DNA of 64,000 bases. Origin: Dipteris shenzhenensis. Taxonomy: Eukaryota > Polypodiophyta > Polypodiopsida > Gleicheniales. The position numbers and the translations under genes are program-made. The stretch lies in assembly GCA_047967505.1 (NCBI GenBank), contig CM106540.1; one strand, 5' to 3'. Positions 36,074 through 48,118 of this stretch are shown piece after piece; positions within the stretch are counted from its first letter, which is position 1, and each line of letters starts with the position of its first letter. The notes under the pieces were generated by a model, which worked only from the letters and a program-made list of their open reading frames with translations, was not told the origin of the DNA and searched no databases.

Positions 36074-36306
36074 AAGACTATTTTAGTAATTTTGGGACAA
36101 TTCCTTGATTTTGGGATGAATTTAATCCTCTCTCTCCCTTTCTCTTTATCCTCTTTATTGAAAAGTATACAATAGTGCTCGAACTTAAGTTTGAGCATGG
36201 AACACTTGAAAATTATAAGCCATGCTCGAGCATGGCATGAAAGTTATAGTGAATCTTCTATAACATTGGGACTTGGAATTGTCCCAAAATTGCTAAAATA
36301 GTCTTT
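36074..36306. mobile_element. MITE 2, 233 bp
   Basis: 31-bp terminal inverted repeats with one mismatch: aagactattttagtaattttggg... at 36074-36104 against its complement at 36276-36306. It is flanked by tcac on both sides (36070-36073 and 36307-36310), a possible 4-bp target duplication. Non-coding interior with a (CT)-rich tract. Superfamily unknown. Confidence 0.8.
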
Positions 36307-36354
36307 CACCTGACACGATCACAACCAAATGAATGTTAGAACAAATCACTCTAA

Positions 36355-36730
36355 TGTTAAAACTGGAGTGCCTCAAGATCTATGGAGCGCTCTAAGGTGG
36401 ATGGAACCTATGTGGAAACATAATGAAGAGAGTGCTCATGACATGTACCTCAAGTCAATGAGGTTCCAAGATAGATCAGCTTGGAATCATAAACAGAAAC
36501 TTGAGTATATGTGCATTTCTCTATTCAATAATACAAGATAGGCTTCTTATATAGAGAGAGCCTTTAGAATAGTCAACACATGTGGGATACTTTGATCCAC
36601 ATCTCTCCTTGTGGATGTCCTCGATCCACATCCTGACATCATGTAGTCTACATCCTAGGGTGGCTACTTTAATGCATTCCTATACCATGCCTTAGCCTCT
36701 AATATGTGCACATGGCACCATATCTCAACA
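36355..36730 (-). repeat. 3' LTR of element E
   Basis: 376 bp, TG..CA, with a minus-strand TATA-like CTATATAAG at 36546-36554. Pair of 38763-39139. Confidence 0.9.
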
Positions 36731-36900
36731 CCTCCCCTTGGTGCCATGATCCATTGGCTACCGCAAGGTGGTCAGATGTGAGTTACATATCCATCACCTC
36801 CCCTTAGTGCATACCTTTCTAGATACGGTGGTCAAGTGTGGCTTTTACATGTCAATACCTCCCCTAAGTGCTTGCATGGCTACTTGCAGTTGGTCAGGTT
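36731..36900 (-). repeat. Triplicated purine-tract block of E
   Basis: Three imperfect ~65-bp repeats, each starting cacctcccctTagtgc-like on the plus strand and containing ggtggtcaRgtgtg. The first abuts the LTR and would serve as the polypurine tract. Confidence 0.7.
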
Positions 36901-37441
36901 TGATTACAAGAATATAGGCCAAAGGTGGAAAGGCTTTTGCTTCTCAATACATGTTGTCGATGGCGTTCTCTTCTTTGCTTGATGTAGCTTGATGAGATGT
37001 TTTGTTCTTCCATGTGCCTTAATGCTTTATGTGTGGATGCCATGCTTTGTGTTATGGTCATCTTGTGCACTTGTGCTTTTGGCATGCTTTTTGCATTCAT
37101 ACATTGCTTTTTTATTTGTTGCAAATGTCTTACCATAAGCTTCGTTTTGCTTCAATGGCAGTGTCTAGTTGCTAACAATGACTTTTACTCGACAGGCGCG
37201 TAGATCTCAAAAAGATGATCACTTTTCCTTTTTGGAGCATGTGCAAATTCTTCCTGGATTGGAAGTTACACCTTGTCAAAGTTTTATGAAGAAGAGGGGC
37301 AGTTGGTGATGTGGCACAAGGAGTCACATGCTGCCTACAAACTGTGCTGGGCAACAGGTTACTGTCCTAAGGTGGCCGTATGCCACGTGGCAATCTTCTG
37401 GCCCAAATGAGCTAACCCAAGATAAAACAAACCTAACCATG

Positions 37442-38340
37442 GCCACATCATATCTTGACACGTGTCAGTCAGTGGGAACCTTGGCAGGAACCTTTATCTG
37501 ATTATGCTTGATGGAGTCCGTGATGGATTTGATGCAATTGGATATGGCGGTCGTTGGCGCCGGATGGTAGCTGAGAGCATTTGCTGGGGTTGCTTGAATC
37601 GCCCCTCAACGGAGTTGATTGAGGCAACAGAGAGCAGGTGCTGGGCGAGAACTGCCACTTCCTCCAGGGCTGGGATTCTAGGATCGCAAGGCGGTGAAGC
37701 TCATCCGAGATGCTATCAAGACGGGCGTGATGTCACAGTGCAACTGAGCATTGGTGCAGATGTTGCCGGCTTGGTGGACGGCCATTGGAGTCGAGTGAGC
37801 TACTTGTGAGGCTGGTCGTTGGCGATGCTTCTAGGTCATAGCTGCTGCGAGTGGTCACTTTTTGGCTCAGTGGAGGATCCTTTGGACCTTGTTGGGTGCT
37901 GTTGCTGCCGTCTCATGGGTGTGTTGGTGAAGATGCGCTATGTGTCGAATGGATTACTGGTTGGAGCAGCCATTGTTGACGGCTATCGCTTGGGCTCCCG
38001 AGTGAAGGCGCTGTCTGGATGCTCCAAAGGAGAGATGACAGCGAGGTCCAATACAGAATGGTGCTCCGGTAGCATGGCGGACTGATGCAGCTGCTTCTTC
38101 TTGATGTCTGATGGTGGTGGCAGAGTCGAACAATCTCTCGGAGAATCATCTCCACTGTGTACACACCTCGAAAGGCCTTGTAGAGAAATCAAACTTTTCC
38201 ACAGTCTTCAAAAATATCCTTTTACCAAATCAAAGGCTTTGCTCTTTGAATTTTTTGGTTATCTCAAGCTCGAAGATACCTTGGAAGAAGCCAGGAAAGT
38301 TCTCCACATCCTCATCCTCATAGCTTGCCTTCTCTAGTAA
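37442..38340. other. Interior of element E, GC-richer segment of unknown origin
   Basis: Less AT-rich than its surroundings, with overlapping ORFs of 60-115 codons on both strands (for example 37462-37809 and 37819-38085 on plus). None shows gag, protease or other recognised motifs. It may be captured host sequence, but no exon structure can be argued. Confidence 0.35.
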
Positions 38341-38398
38341 CCGATTTTTATGTGATACACACGGGCAGGGACGGTCTCTTCAAAGAACATAAAATGAA

Positions 38399-38433
38399 AC
38401 TCTCTCTCTCTCTCTCTCTCTCTCTATTTTAAA

Positions 38434-38466
<33 letters not shown>
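38399..38466. repeat. (TC)n microsatellite
   Basis: Two long TC runs separated by tattttaaacac, inside element E near its 5' (right) end. Confidence 0.95.
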
Positions 38467-38472
<6 letters not shown>

Positions 38473-38750
38473 AAGCTAGATTCTTCGTAAGGCTTTAGAG
38501 GATAAAGAAGCTTAGAAGAATCCTCTTTCTATAAAGCTCTCAAGAACCTAGAACCTCACTCAAGGAACATACTCTCTAGAAGGAAAAACTCTCTCACGAA
38601 TTTTTCATAAGAGGAATCGAAATGAGTGGAAACCTATGGACGAAAATTTGTCTCACAAAGAATACTCAAGAAAAACACTCAATCTAAAACTGAAACTAAC
38701 CTAGGAGAAAACAAGGCATGTGTACAACTAATCTAGGAGTCCAAACCTAC

Positions 38751-38762
38751 GCTCTGATAACA
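38751..38762 (-). other. Primer binding site of element E
   Basis: Minus-strand TGTTATCAGAGC, one mismatch from the initiator-Met complement TGGTATCAGAGC, abuts the right LTR. It fixes the orientation of E as minus. Confidence 0.75.
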
Positions 38763-39139
38763 TGTTAAAACTGGAGTGCCTCAGCATCTATGGAGTGCTC
38801 TAATGTGGATGGAACCTATGTGGAAACATAATGAAGAGAGTGCTCATGACATGTACCTCTAGTCAATTAGGTTCCAAGATAGATTAGCTTGGACTCATAA
38901 ATAAAATCTTGAGTGTATGTGCATTTCTCTATTTAACAATAAAGATAGGCTTCTTATATAGAGAGAGCCTTTAGAATAGTCAACACATGTGGGATCCTCT
39001 GATCCACATCTCTCCTTGTAGATGTCCTCGATCCACATCCTTACACCATGTAGTCCACATCCTAGGGTGGCTACTTTAATACATTCCTATACCATGTACC
39101 TTAGCCTCTAATATGTGCACATGGCACCATATCTCAACA
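38763..39139 (-). repeat. 5' LTR of element E
   Basis: 377-bp partner of 36355-36730, with the TATA-like motif at 38953-38961 on the minus strand. Confidence 0.9.
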
Positions 39140-40427
39140 TCCAATTGTAGAAGCCATGCTTCAATGCTGGCACACAATTGTTACCTTGTCACTCGATCTA
39201 GATTAGCAAAAAAATTTATTAGCATTTGACTTTCTAATCTAAGGTTGGCATTTTCCATTTTCTAACATATAGAGCACTATCCATGCTTGTTGTGGCTAGC
39301 TCATCCCTTAGAAGAGACTGTAAGGAGCAGTGTTGTTTGCCCATGCATTGCAAATCCTTTTACTATAGATGTTTACCCATGAATTGCAAATCATACTCGA
39401 AGGGATAACTCTACAAGAGTAAACATGAGATCAAACCAGCTTAGTACCAAAGACCTCTAGTTAGGAATAGACAAGTTAGGAAGATTTCATCAATATTGAG
39501 TACGAATACACAAAGTCTGTCAACATACCACTCTTTTGGCAGCCCCTCTATAACGCTCCCTCTCAATGAAGGTGAGAAATACTCCTTTGGCATATTATAC
39601 GTAGAAGAACGAGCCTTTATTAGTTCCTTCTCTCAAGGAATATCCATATGCCTATGAACAACTTGAGTGGTTGCTTGAGCATATGCACCTTTTTGTAATC
39701 TACCTTCTCTAGATTAATGCCTTTTTTAATTTTTACCTCTAGATGCCTTTTTTAGATCTTTCTCTTTCTAACATGGCATCATCCTTTGATATTCTACTTT
39801 TTTTGTTATAGATCACATAACTTCTTCATCATGACATTATTTGAATAATAGCAAATGTAAATTTAGAAAGTCACATAAAGAAAATGTGAAAAATATTACA
39901 ATTAACTCAAAATCAATCCAAATACCTCAAGGGTTCACTATGTAGAAGTCATACATATCACATGCATTCCAGGCATCTTTTATAAACCCCTATGTAATAT
40001 GTTTCAAGCATTTTTATTCACCCCTCTATAATGTTTTATACACACACACATACACACACACACCCACTCGCGCATGCACGCACACACACATGCATATATC
40101 CAAGAGAGATTTAAAAAATTCATATGCATATATAAATAATAAAGAAACACAATCTGAACAACAATTGTTGCCATGATCTCCACTACTACCCATAAAAACA
40201 ATCATATGAATGAAAAGACAAGTAGCCTACACAACAAAAGTAGTTTTTCTTGAGTCATCTTGACTGAATCATTCAACCTCTAAACATCAATAGCCTATTA
40301 AATATTCTACATTTTCATCTACAATTCACATGATATATCAATGATGTTTTTGCTATTTTTGTTCATCAATACTTATACATACATACATCTAATGCTAACT
40401 ATCCATGAAGGACGAACATGCACTAAT
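39140..40427. other. AT-rich spacer with a CA-rich tract
   Basis: No gene recognised. 40030-40092 is an interrupted (CA)n/(CG-CA) microsatellite. Otherwise nothing. Confidence 0.5.
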
Positions 40428-42078
40428 TGAAATCGGCCTCAAGGACAACAAGAGGGTGTATTACAACTAATCATCCAATGCTTTCACATTAAAAGTATTC
40501 GGCAAATAACTTAAACACACATTGGGAGCTAAGTGCTCAGGCTCAAGAACAAGGACATAGCTTGGCCCCAAACCTTGGTGCCCCTTTCAACATTTCTTTA
40601 ATTAAGTGGAAGATCTTCAATCCAGGCTCCACAAAGTATACAATTTCTCTTGAACTTGGGGCATTCCACAACCTATTAGGTGTCCACATATCTTGTATAG
40701 CCTCTACCATTCAATGCTCTCACCAATCTTGGCCATAGGAATCCATTCTTATCCCAAATAGCTTGCACACAGTCTAGAACTATTACTAGAAGCCCACTCA
40801 GCCACACAGTTCCCCACACCTACCACTAGTGCCCAATTAGGTACCTATCTGCTCAAAGTAGAAAAGAAAGCATACAGAAGCTTTTTCTACTATCCAAGAC
40901 TGCCACTACCTATAGTCTCTCACCGTATGGGAAGCATATATCATGATACCTCAATTTGTTCCCATACGAGAACTTACATCACAACATGGCAAATTATGCA
41001 CAGGTGAATCTTCTTATACCATGGGCAAAAATCATCCACTTCCAATTCACGTAGCCCCTTCCACACTGTCCCTGCACCAATCAAAGCACCCAAGGCCAGT
41101 CCATCCTTTCCCAACCTATCCTAGCATCAATCCATTGGCATACAAGGCTTGCACACAACCTAGAGCTATTACAAGCAGCCACACCTAACCACCCAACTCC
41201 CCAAAGCTATCCATTAGTGCCTGCCCCTGGCTTCCCTTTGTGAATTCCAATGCTCACCTAGGAGAAGGAATGTTGAAGACACAAAATCAACCTTGGAGTG
41301 CTATCCTAGTATGCCTCGATGAATGCAAAATTGGATTGGGAGAGGTAGGAGTAGAAGTGGCTCCCAATGACCAAAGTAGAGGAGGGCTTGCTTCCTCCTT
41401 TGTGACCAGCCCATGAGACAAAGAGGGAGGACATATATTGTTGTCCTGCCCATACAGGAGTGTACCCTGCCATACGATTGTACCAATAGTCCATACCTTG
41501 CAGCTCAAATGCAACCTTGGATTCTGTATAGCTTTAAAATCTTGAATCAGCCGTACACACTTGTACACACAATCTTGAGCGTGATCCGTACACTATACAT
41601 GATCAATAGACCAGTAGTCATACATGTTTTTGTACATCTAGACTAGCAAGTCTCGTGAGACCACCGTACATAGAGCAGCTTCAGCTCGTGCCATGGCTCC
41701 TATATGGAAATGCTTCTACCCATCCCCAGACCTCTATCTCTTGTTTGTGGCCAAATCGCCAAACATGATCCCCATCGCTAATGTCCACGCTATCACAACC
41801 TTCCTCTAGCAACCTTGCCAAATTGATCCAAGGCATGGGAAATGCCACGTGGCATCTCCCCTCATTTGCCCCCATTACCCCCTCTAGTGGGGAAATTTTA
41901 AAGAGCAAATCAATGCCCAACTTCAAAAGCTTCGGGACTTTTTGTCCCCCTCTTTGGAACTTTTCATTAATTCACACCAATCCCTAGGGAGAATATTACA
42001 CATCACATCCCAAGCCCTACCCCTTAGTTTTCAAGGGTCCTGCCCACATGTAAGTGCAAAATTCACACCCTCGTGACA
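40428..42078 (-). repeat. 3' LTR of the gypsy-like remnant
   Basis: Shares its 3' part with 43565-44541 and several parts with 16205-17108 (opposite orientation). Boundary evidence is TG on each strand at the ends and the adjoining purine tract. Confidence 0.65.
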
Positions 42079-43564
42079 TACCCCTCTCCATGACAAGCAG
42101 CTACAATTGCATCTGGATCTTAAAGGACATGCAGTACATATGAATATACCCTCATAGAATCATGAATTACAAACTTAGTGACTAGTACACTATCATAAAA
42201 GCCCCAAGGTGGATATACTATCACCAAGAAGTACCTCGGGTGAACATACAATGTCACCAAGTGACCTCTAGATATCTAAGCCTATCTGTACCAAAACAGA
42301 GGAGGTACTACCCCCTCTAGAGAATCAGGAAATGCTCCAAATCTAGGATCTTCTGAGTTGAAGGAGCCACAACCAAGGTTGGCTCAAGCTGAAAAGCTTC
42401 TAGGTAAATTTGCAACCACTGGATGTATCTACTAGAACACCCTTTTCCAGCCACTCAAATAAAACGGTGAATAATTCTAAAACTTCACCAAATAGCTACG
42501 GGATAATTTACCTATGACTTTCCTTCTCTTATGTGCTAATGTCATCTTTGGAACTGCAATCACATCTAGTTCCTCAACCTCTGGCTGCACCTCTTATGAC
42601 ATATCCTCTGGCACATCTCCATGGGAAGGTTTGAGAAGATGCACATTTTTAACATTATGAATCCTCTGAAGATTCGGTAGCTTCAATTAGTAAGCTACAT
42701 CACTCATCTTTTGGGATATGATGCAAATCCCTTACAAAAGCATACATATCTTGTCACAAAGCTAGCCAAAGAAAGCCTCAACTGCTTTCACTAGAGCATC
42801 AGTACATCAATGCCCTGAAACGCTAGGCCTAAAATGCTTGTAACACCAAAGACGACCATGCATCTTAAGGAACCCATCCATTATGTATGAGAATAGCACC
42901 AATGTTGTTCCCACATACATCACAATGGATAAAAAGACTTACAAATATTGCCATTACTCATAGCAGGGTTTGCTATACCAGCCCCAATACCTTGCATACC
43001 AAACATGCCTACACGAGCTCCCATAGTGCCATGCATTCCTAGATGCATGTCATTGTTTCCATTCATAACACTTTGCATTCCAGGCTACATAACTCTAAAC
43101 ATAATCCATTGTATACCTTGCATTCCAACATCAAGATGGTTTCCTTGACCATTTCCAACTAGTCCAGCCATTGCTTGAAACACTAAACCACCACCAAAAT
43201 ATCCTAGATGCACTATGGGATGCTGAATGAGTTGATGTCCTTGATTTGAATGCTGTAAATTATTGCCTTGGCCATGCAAATCAACAACATGACCATGAAT
43301 AAACTGTTGCAATGGAGCAATTATTAGCTATCCATTCAATGGCATAGGCCATTATGCTTGCCTATTGGCATTTTGATCATCTTCAACAGAGGATCACTCA
43401 AATAAAGATTGCCCATATTGAGAGGAATATTGTCCCTTATCTCAATTCCTCATCACTCTACTAAATTTTCCTTACTACAATTCAATTACAGCAAGCAATA
43501 CTTGCGCCACATAACCACATGCTCACCTCCTTAAAGAAGGCGGTGATGTCTCAGTAATGAACCA
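42079..43564 (-). pseudogene. Interior of the gypsy-like remnant, gag-leader-like
   Basis: The minus-strand reading near 43312-42950 is rich in Gly, Gln, Met and His (for example QGNNLQHSNQGHQLIQHP) and interrupted by stops. This resembles low-complexity gag leaders of gypsy elements. No zinc knuckle, protease or polymerase motif seen. Function lost. Confidence 0.35.
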
Positions 43565-44541
43565 TGAAACAGGCCTCAAGGCCAACAAGAGGGTGGTATT
43601 AGAAAACTAACCAATTACCAATGCTTTCACATTAAAAATGTTTAGAAAATAACTTAAAGATAGATTGGGAGCTAGAGTGCTCCTACTCAAGAACAAGGAT
43701 AGAGATTGGCCCCAAACCTTGGCGCCCATTTTGGGAGTTCTTTCAAAGATATTGAATCTAGGTTCTCCAAAGGATACAATTTCTCTTACACCTAGGGATT
43801 TCCACAACCCATTAGGGATCCACATAGCCCGTGCTATTCATTGCTCTCACCAATTCTAGCCATAGCAGTCCATTCTTATCCAAAATAGCTAGCATATAGT
43901 ATGGAACTATTACGAGTAGCCCACTCATCCACATAGCTCCCCACAGCTACCACTAGTGCCCAATTAGCCAGCCCAATTAGCCACTGATCTACTCAAAGCC
44001 AAAAAATAAACCACACAAGAGCTTTCCCTATAGTCCAAGACTTCCACTACCTATAGTCTCTCACCCTATGGGCAATATACATCCTGATACCTCAATTTGT
44101 TCCCATAGGAGAACTTACATTAAAGCATAGCAAATTATGCACATGTGAACCTTCTTACACCATGGGCAATTCACAACCCAAAAGGCATCCTAGCCCAAAG
44201 CATAACCTTTGCAATCCTTTGCTCTAGCCATTCATGGCAAAAAGCATCCACTTCCAATGCATGTAGCCCCTTCCAAGTTGTCCCTGCATCAACCAAAGTA
44301 CTGAAGGCAAGTCCCATCCTTTCCCAAGCTGTCCCCTCATTGATCCATTGGCATACAAGTCTTGCACACAACCCAGAGCTGTTACTAGCTCAAATCCCCA
44401 AAGCTGTCTAGTGCCTACTCCTGGATGCCCTTTGTGAGTTCCAGTGCTCACCTAGGAAAAGTAATGCTAAAGACATGAAATCGACCTTGGAATGATGTCC
44501 TAGTATGCCTTCACAAATGCAAACTCAGATTGAGAGAACTG
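43565..44541 (-). repeat. 5' LTR (partial) of the gypsy-like remnant
   Basis: Direct repeat of 40428-41340, diverged but collinear. Homology ends near gattgagagaactgc at 44541. Confidence 0.7.
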
Positions 44542-45152
44542 CATACATACCAATTTTTCGATTTGATTCTTGTGATGGAGGATGGTGCTGGAGATGGCAA
44601 TGGTGACCTATGTCCTTTGCCAATCTAGGCTCCCTCTCCTTCCTCTCAGACCCGAGTATGGATCCCTTCTCCTGAACTTTTTGTCTCACTCGCCGCATGC
44701 AACACCCAAAGAGAATCCCTCATTCCTCATGCATGATGTGACAATGGCTGCACCCTCTTTGACCTTCTTTTGGAAAGGAATACAGAGGTCCTGCCGTCAC
44801 TGATCTTGCTTCCTTCCCTCCACTAGTCGACAACTTTCTCTCTCCACCTCAGCAGAATGTCAGAGATGGTGGAAGTAGAGAAATCTAGGCATCTCCTATT
44901 TCCCAAGAAAGAACCGCTGAACGAGGTAACACCTTTACCTTATCAGGCCAAGGAGGAAGCAGGTTGGGGGCAAGTCATCGGGTCGTGGTGCTTTCTACTC
45001 CAGAGCACCGACTTCTGGCCACTTTGGACAAGCTACAACACCCATCTCCTTGTACATGGGGGCTCTCCAACAAAGTAGAGAGGGCTTCTTGTCAGCTCCT
45101 TTCAAAGAATGAAAAAACCTTTTGGTAGCTCCCAGATGAGGGAGTACAAGAA
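44542..45152. other. Unassigned sequence upstream of a possible LINE ORF1 scrap
   Basis: ORFs such as 44857-45078 are on the same strand as the following fragment and might belong to the same decayed retroelement. No motif recognised. Confidence 0.35.
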
Positions 45153-45482
45153 GTGAAGCATGGGACCCAAACCAAAGCTACAAAGTCATCCCAAGGAAAT
45201 GGTCCGTCGTCCTCCAAGAACACCCACATAGAAAAATCCAATGCCCCCTCCTTCGATAGCACAACAACTGGAGTCCGAGCACCTGAAGCTCCATGTGACT
45301 TTCAAGAGGCAAGCTTAGGCCTTTCAAGAGAGAGGACGACTACTGAATCAGGTAAAGCTTTTTTTGCACAGGTTGAAGAAGACCTACTTGAAGAATCTGT
45401 CAAATGGCTTGAATCACATGCACTCGTTGGGTACCTGCATGGTCTGTGTCCCCCTATTGTTTTTCTTGAGAACTGGTTTTGA
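45153..45482 (+). pseudogene. Possible LINE ORF1 / gag-like N-terminal fragment
   Basis: 110-codon frame with a Ser/Thr-rich start and then KWLESHALVGYLHGLCPPIVFLENW. This resembles the small domain (DUF4283-like, W..ALVG.. pattern) at the start of ORF1 proteins of plant LINEs. It is cut 60 bp downstream by the LTR of copia F. The assignment is by pattern memory only. Confidence 0.35.
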
Positions 45483-45542
45483 ACCAACTAGAGTAAGAGA
45501 GGTAACTTAGTCACCAATGTCCACTTCCTAAGACGAGGATAT

Positions 45543-45774
45543 TGTTGAGAGATCATGCTCAACATCATGTGATCATATGTGCATAGCACTAACCCGATAG
45601 AGTGGAAAGGGTTAGATGCCCTAACCCTAACCCTAACTGGGTTTGTATATATTCTACATTTTCAACTAAATCTAGTGTAGATTTAGTCATTTGTGGTGTG
45701 CTCTCTAGCTATGCCCTCTGTCCTTCTCTCCACTTTTCTCCTCTCCCCTCTTCATATTTTGTCATGGTATCAAA
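45543..45774 (+). repeat. 5' LTR of copia F, with telomere-like words
   Basis: 232 bp, TGTTGAGAGATC...TTTTGTCA, matching the inverted G LTR at 50931-51187. It carries ccctaaccctaaccctaac at about 45619-45637. Confidence 0.9.
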
Positions 45775-45786
45775 GCTCCCTTGCCT
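45775..45786 (+). other. Primer binding site of copia F
   Basis: TGGTATCAAAGC, one mismatch from the initiator-Met complement, directly after the LTR. Confidence 0.85.
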
Positions 45787-48118
45787 TCCACTGAGGCATT
45801 CTGATCCTCATGAGTGTGAGAGAGATTGAGTGATTGAGAGTTCTTTGTGAGACTCCATTTCCGTTGAGATTTTTGTGAATCTCATCCATTTCCTTCCATA
45901 GATTTCCATTCATTCCAAGAGAGTTTTCTGTCTGCATGTGACTAATAGAGAGAGAGAGAGAGAGAGAGACTTAGTTCATTGAGAGAGATTCTGAGTGTGT
46001 TCATTCTCTATGTGAGAGAGAAAGGTTGTAAGAAAGAGAGAGATTCAAAGAGGTTTTCTCTTCCTTAAGAGAAAAGAAAGCTAGTCTATGCTCAGCCGAC
46101 TGAGCAAGTCCTTAGCCTACTCTACATGTGTAACAAAGCCAAGGCTACACAAGCAAGCCATAGCTTGTCTAGTGAGCATCTCAGCTCCTCCATAGCTTCT
46201 GCTGTCATCTCCAACGAGCTCTCAAATAGCCAACCAAAAGCCTCCTCGAGCTCTCAGACAAGTGAAAGCCTCCACGAGCTCTCTAAGGCAGCTTCTCACA
46301 TAGCGCTTTCTAAAGCCGCCATGGTACATGGATCTCCTAACCTTAAGCACCATGCTCCAGCACTCGTGGCTCTCCATGCCTGGCTTCTAGTCTCCAAATC
46401 TCATGCAACAAGCCTACAGTAGCCGACCTCAAGCTGCCATAGCCAGTGCCATCCCATACGAGCGATCAGCACCAGACTCTATGCAAGCCACCAAATGGGC
46501 AAGAGGTCTTCATTGCTAGCAACCCCTTGCATTCATCAACCCGAGCGGCTAGTTCATTGTCTTCTAAAAATTCTCACGGGCTACCTATGCTAGACAGACT
46601 CCAACGGTAAGCACCTCAGCCAAAACATGGCTCCTACGACTCATAGCGCACACCTCTCCAACCCTAGGCTCCACCAACACCGGCTCGACTGCCTGGCATC
46701 TCTTAAGCCAACCGCTTCTCTGTCTCCTTGCACAGAATGCCTGTCTTCCATCGACTAGCCTTTAGACAACCTATAGTACATAGTGCCCAACGACCAACAG
46801 AGCCCTTCACAATGCTAAGGGAGCTCACAGGCCCTGCACGACCTTCTTCACTGAAACTACCAACGGAGAAAAATGTCTCTCCAGCCTTCAGCTTCTCCAC
46901 ATCACTAGAATCTCAAAGATTTTGGTGGTATCTACAATATTCCATCACCCTATCCAAAGAGGTGACATGTGGTAGGCCTATCTACCACATCATTAACCTC
47001 AGAAGGAGCCACATCACCACCCACTGACATGTGGTAGCCAATGGCCATGTTAGCCTTATCTATCCACATAAGTAGCCAAGTCACCTTGCCACATCATTTA
47101 AATGGCCACATCATCTGCCACCTAAACTACCACATCAGCATAGCCATGTCATCTTTGCTGACATCATCATCTGCCACCTCATTAGTACCACATGGCACTC
47201 TAACCCTCTGTAGGCACACTTATCCCTCTGCAAGCACACACAATTTTTACATGTGACCACTCCTGCCACCTCACACACTGCTCCATAGGCATAGTCCCTA
47301 CTAGGCATAATCACTGCATGTGGTGACCCCCTGACTGCCACATCATCATTGAGCACATTTGCACTCCTTTTGCCCCTCCACCTAGATCAAGTTGTATCTC
47401 TTGATCCAGGAAGAATTTGAGGGTGCTCCAAAAAGGAAAATCGCTCAATTTTTTGTGCTCTATGCGCTTGTTACATCACGCACATTTCGGTGCAAGTTAC
47501 ACTCACTTTTGAGCCTCGCCAAAAAATCCACTTCCTGCATGCACATCAGCCTCTACGTCGACGCATTTGACCCAACACATAAAAAGAACCAAAGAAAAGA
47601 AATTATTTGATGTTCTTTTGTCAATCGATGGTTGGTATGGATCTAGATCAGAGTAGACTAGATCACCATAGAGGGGACACTTTGAATTTCCCCAAGTTGC
47701 CAATCTAAGCCATGCCCAAAATTCCCAACTAGTACCTACTCAGAGTCAGTCCATATGCTCACATACGGTTTCACATCATCACATTACCTAAAACCTGACG
47801 TTCATCAGTTTAGTGAGAAAACTAGAGGCATTGCCGATTGTTCAGTGGGCAGATAGCACATGATTTGATTTCACACACACATGCCATCATTGTAAAGCCT
47901 ATTCGGCTATTTTACGACATTGTGCACATCATTTCAGCCTTGTAAAAGCCTCTTTGCTATTCTCGACATCATTTGCCACAAGCCTTGTAATTCAAATTAG
48001 ACTATATATTGTAGTTCTACCTTCACCAATAGTTCATATTTCACTTGCCACAGTCAGTGTTTTGCAGTTGATTCAGACAGTAACCTTCACGACACTTTGA
48101 GTACATTTCTTGCACCAT
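45787..48118 (+). other. Long leader of copia F (possible extra insertions)
   Basis: 2.3 kb between PBS and gag, much longer than in B or D. It contains an (AG)n run near 45950-45970, a Ser/Ala-rich ORF (46126-46422) without recognisable motifs, and a cluster of GCCACATCA words at 46960-47220. The last ~150 bp before 48119 resembles a normal copia leader, so the middle may be inserted DNA. No LTR or TIR pair was found to prove it. Confidence 0.5.
46960..47220. repeat. Cluster of GCCACATCA-like words
   Basis: Variants of gccacatca, gccaagtca, gccatgtca and accacatca repeat at irregular 10-25-bp spacing. This is the complement of the word that dominates 30440-30830. Confidence 0.65.

Larger units (their letters stand above)
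36355..39139 (-). mobile_element. Non-autonomous LTR retrotransposon E
   Basis: The LTRs at 36355-36730 and 38763-39139 (TGTTAAAACTGG...CTCAACA) bound a 2.0-kb interior. A minus-strand PBS sits beside the right LTR and a minus-strand purine tract beside the left one, so transcription is leftward. Flanks tctaa / tccaa are a target duplication with one change. The LTRs differ at about 22 of 376 positions, so it is old. No gag or pol domain is visible, so it would need enzymes in trans. A ~65-bp block with the purine tract is repeated three times at 36731-36900. Confidence 0.85.
40428..44541 (-). mobile_element. Gypsy-like LTR retrotransposon remnant
   Basis: Minus-strand element inferred from a ~1-kb direct repeat (40428-41340 with 43565-44541). 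The left LTR spans 40428-42078 (minus strand TGTCACGAGG...TTTCA, 1651 bp). It is preceded by the purine tract ggagagggg at 42081-42090. The right LTR is cut at 44541. TGGTTCATTACTGAG (43564 leftward) follows the right LTR and starts TGG as a PBS should, though the tRNA is not identified. The 1.5-kb interior has only a Gln/Gly/Met-rich gag-leader-like stretch with stops and no pol. Gypsy assignment rests on LTR length and style. Confidence 0.65.

Noticed and set aside
35862-36086. ORF beginning with a long Tyr/Ile run
   Set aside because: It starts in a (TA)n microsatellite and crosses into the left end of MITE 2.
45619-45638. True telomere or chromosome end
   Set aside because: Only two to three CCCTAA units, inside an LTR that is shared with an inverted copy at 51.06 kb.
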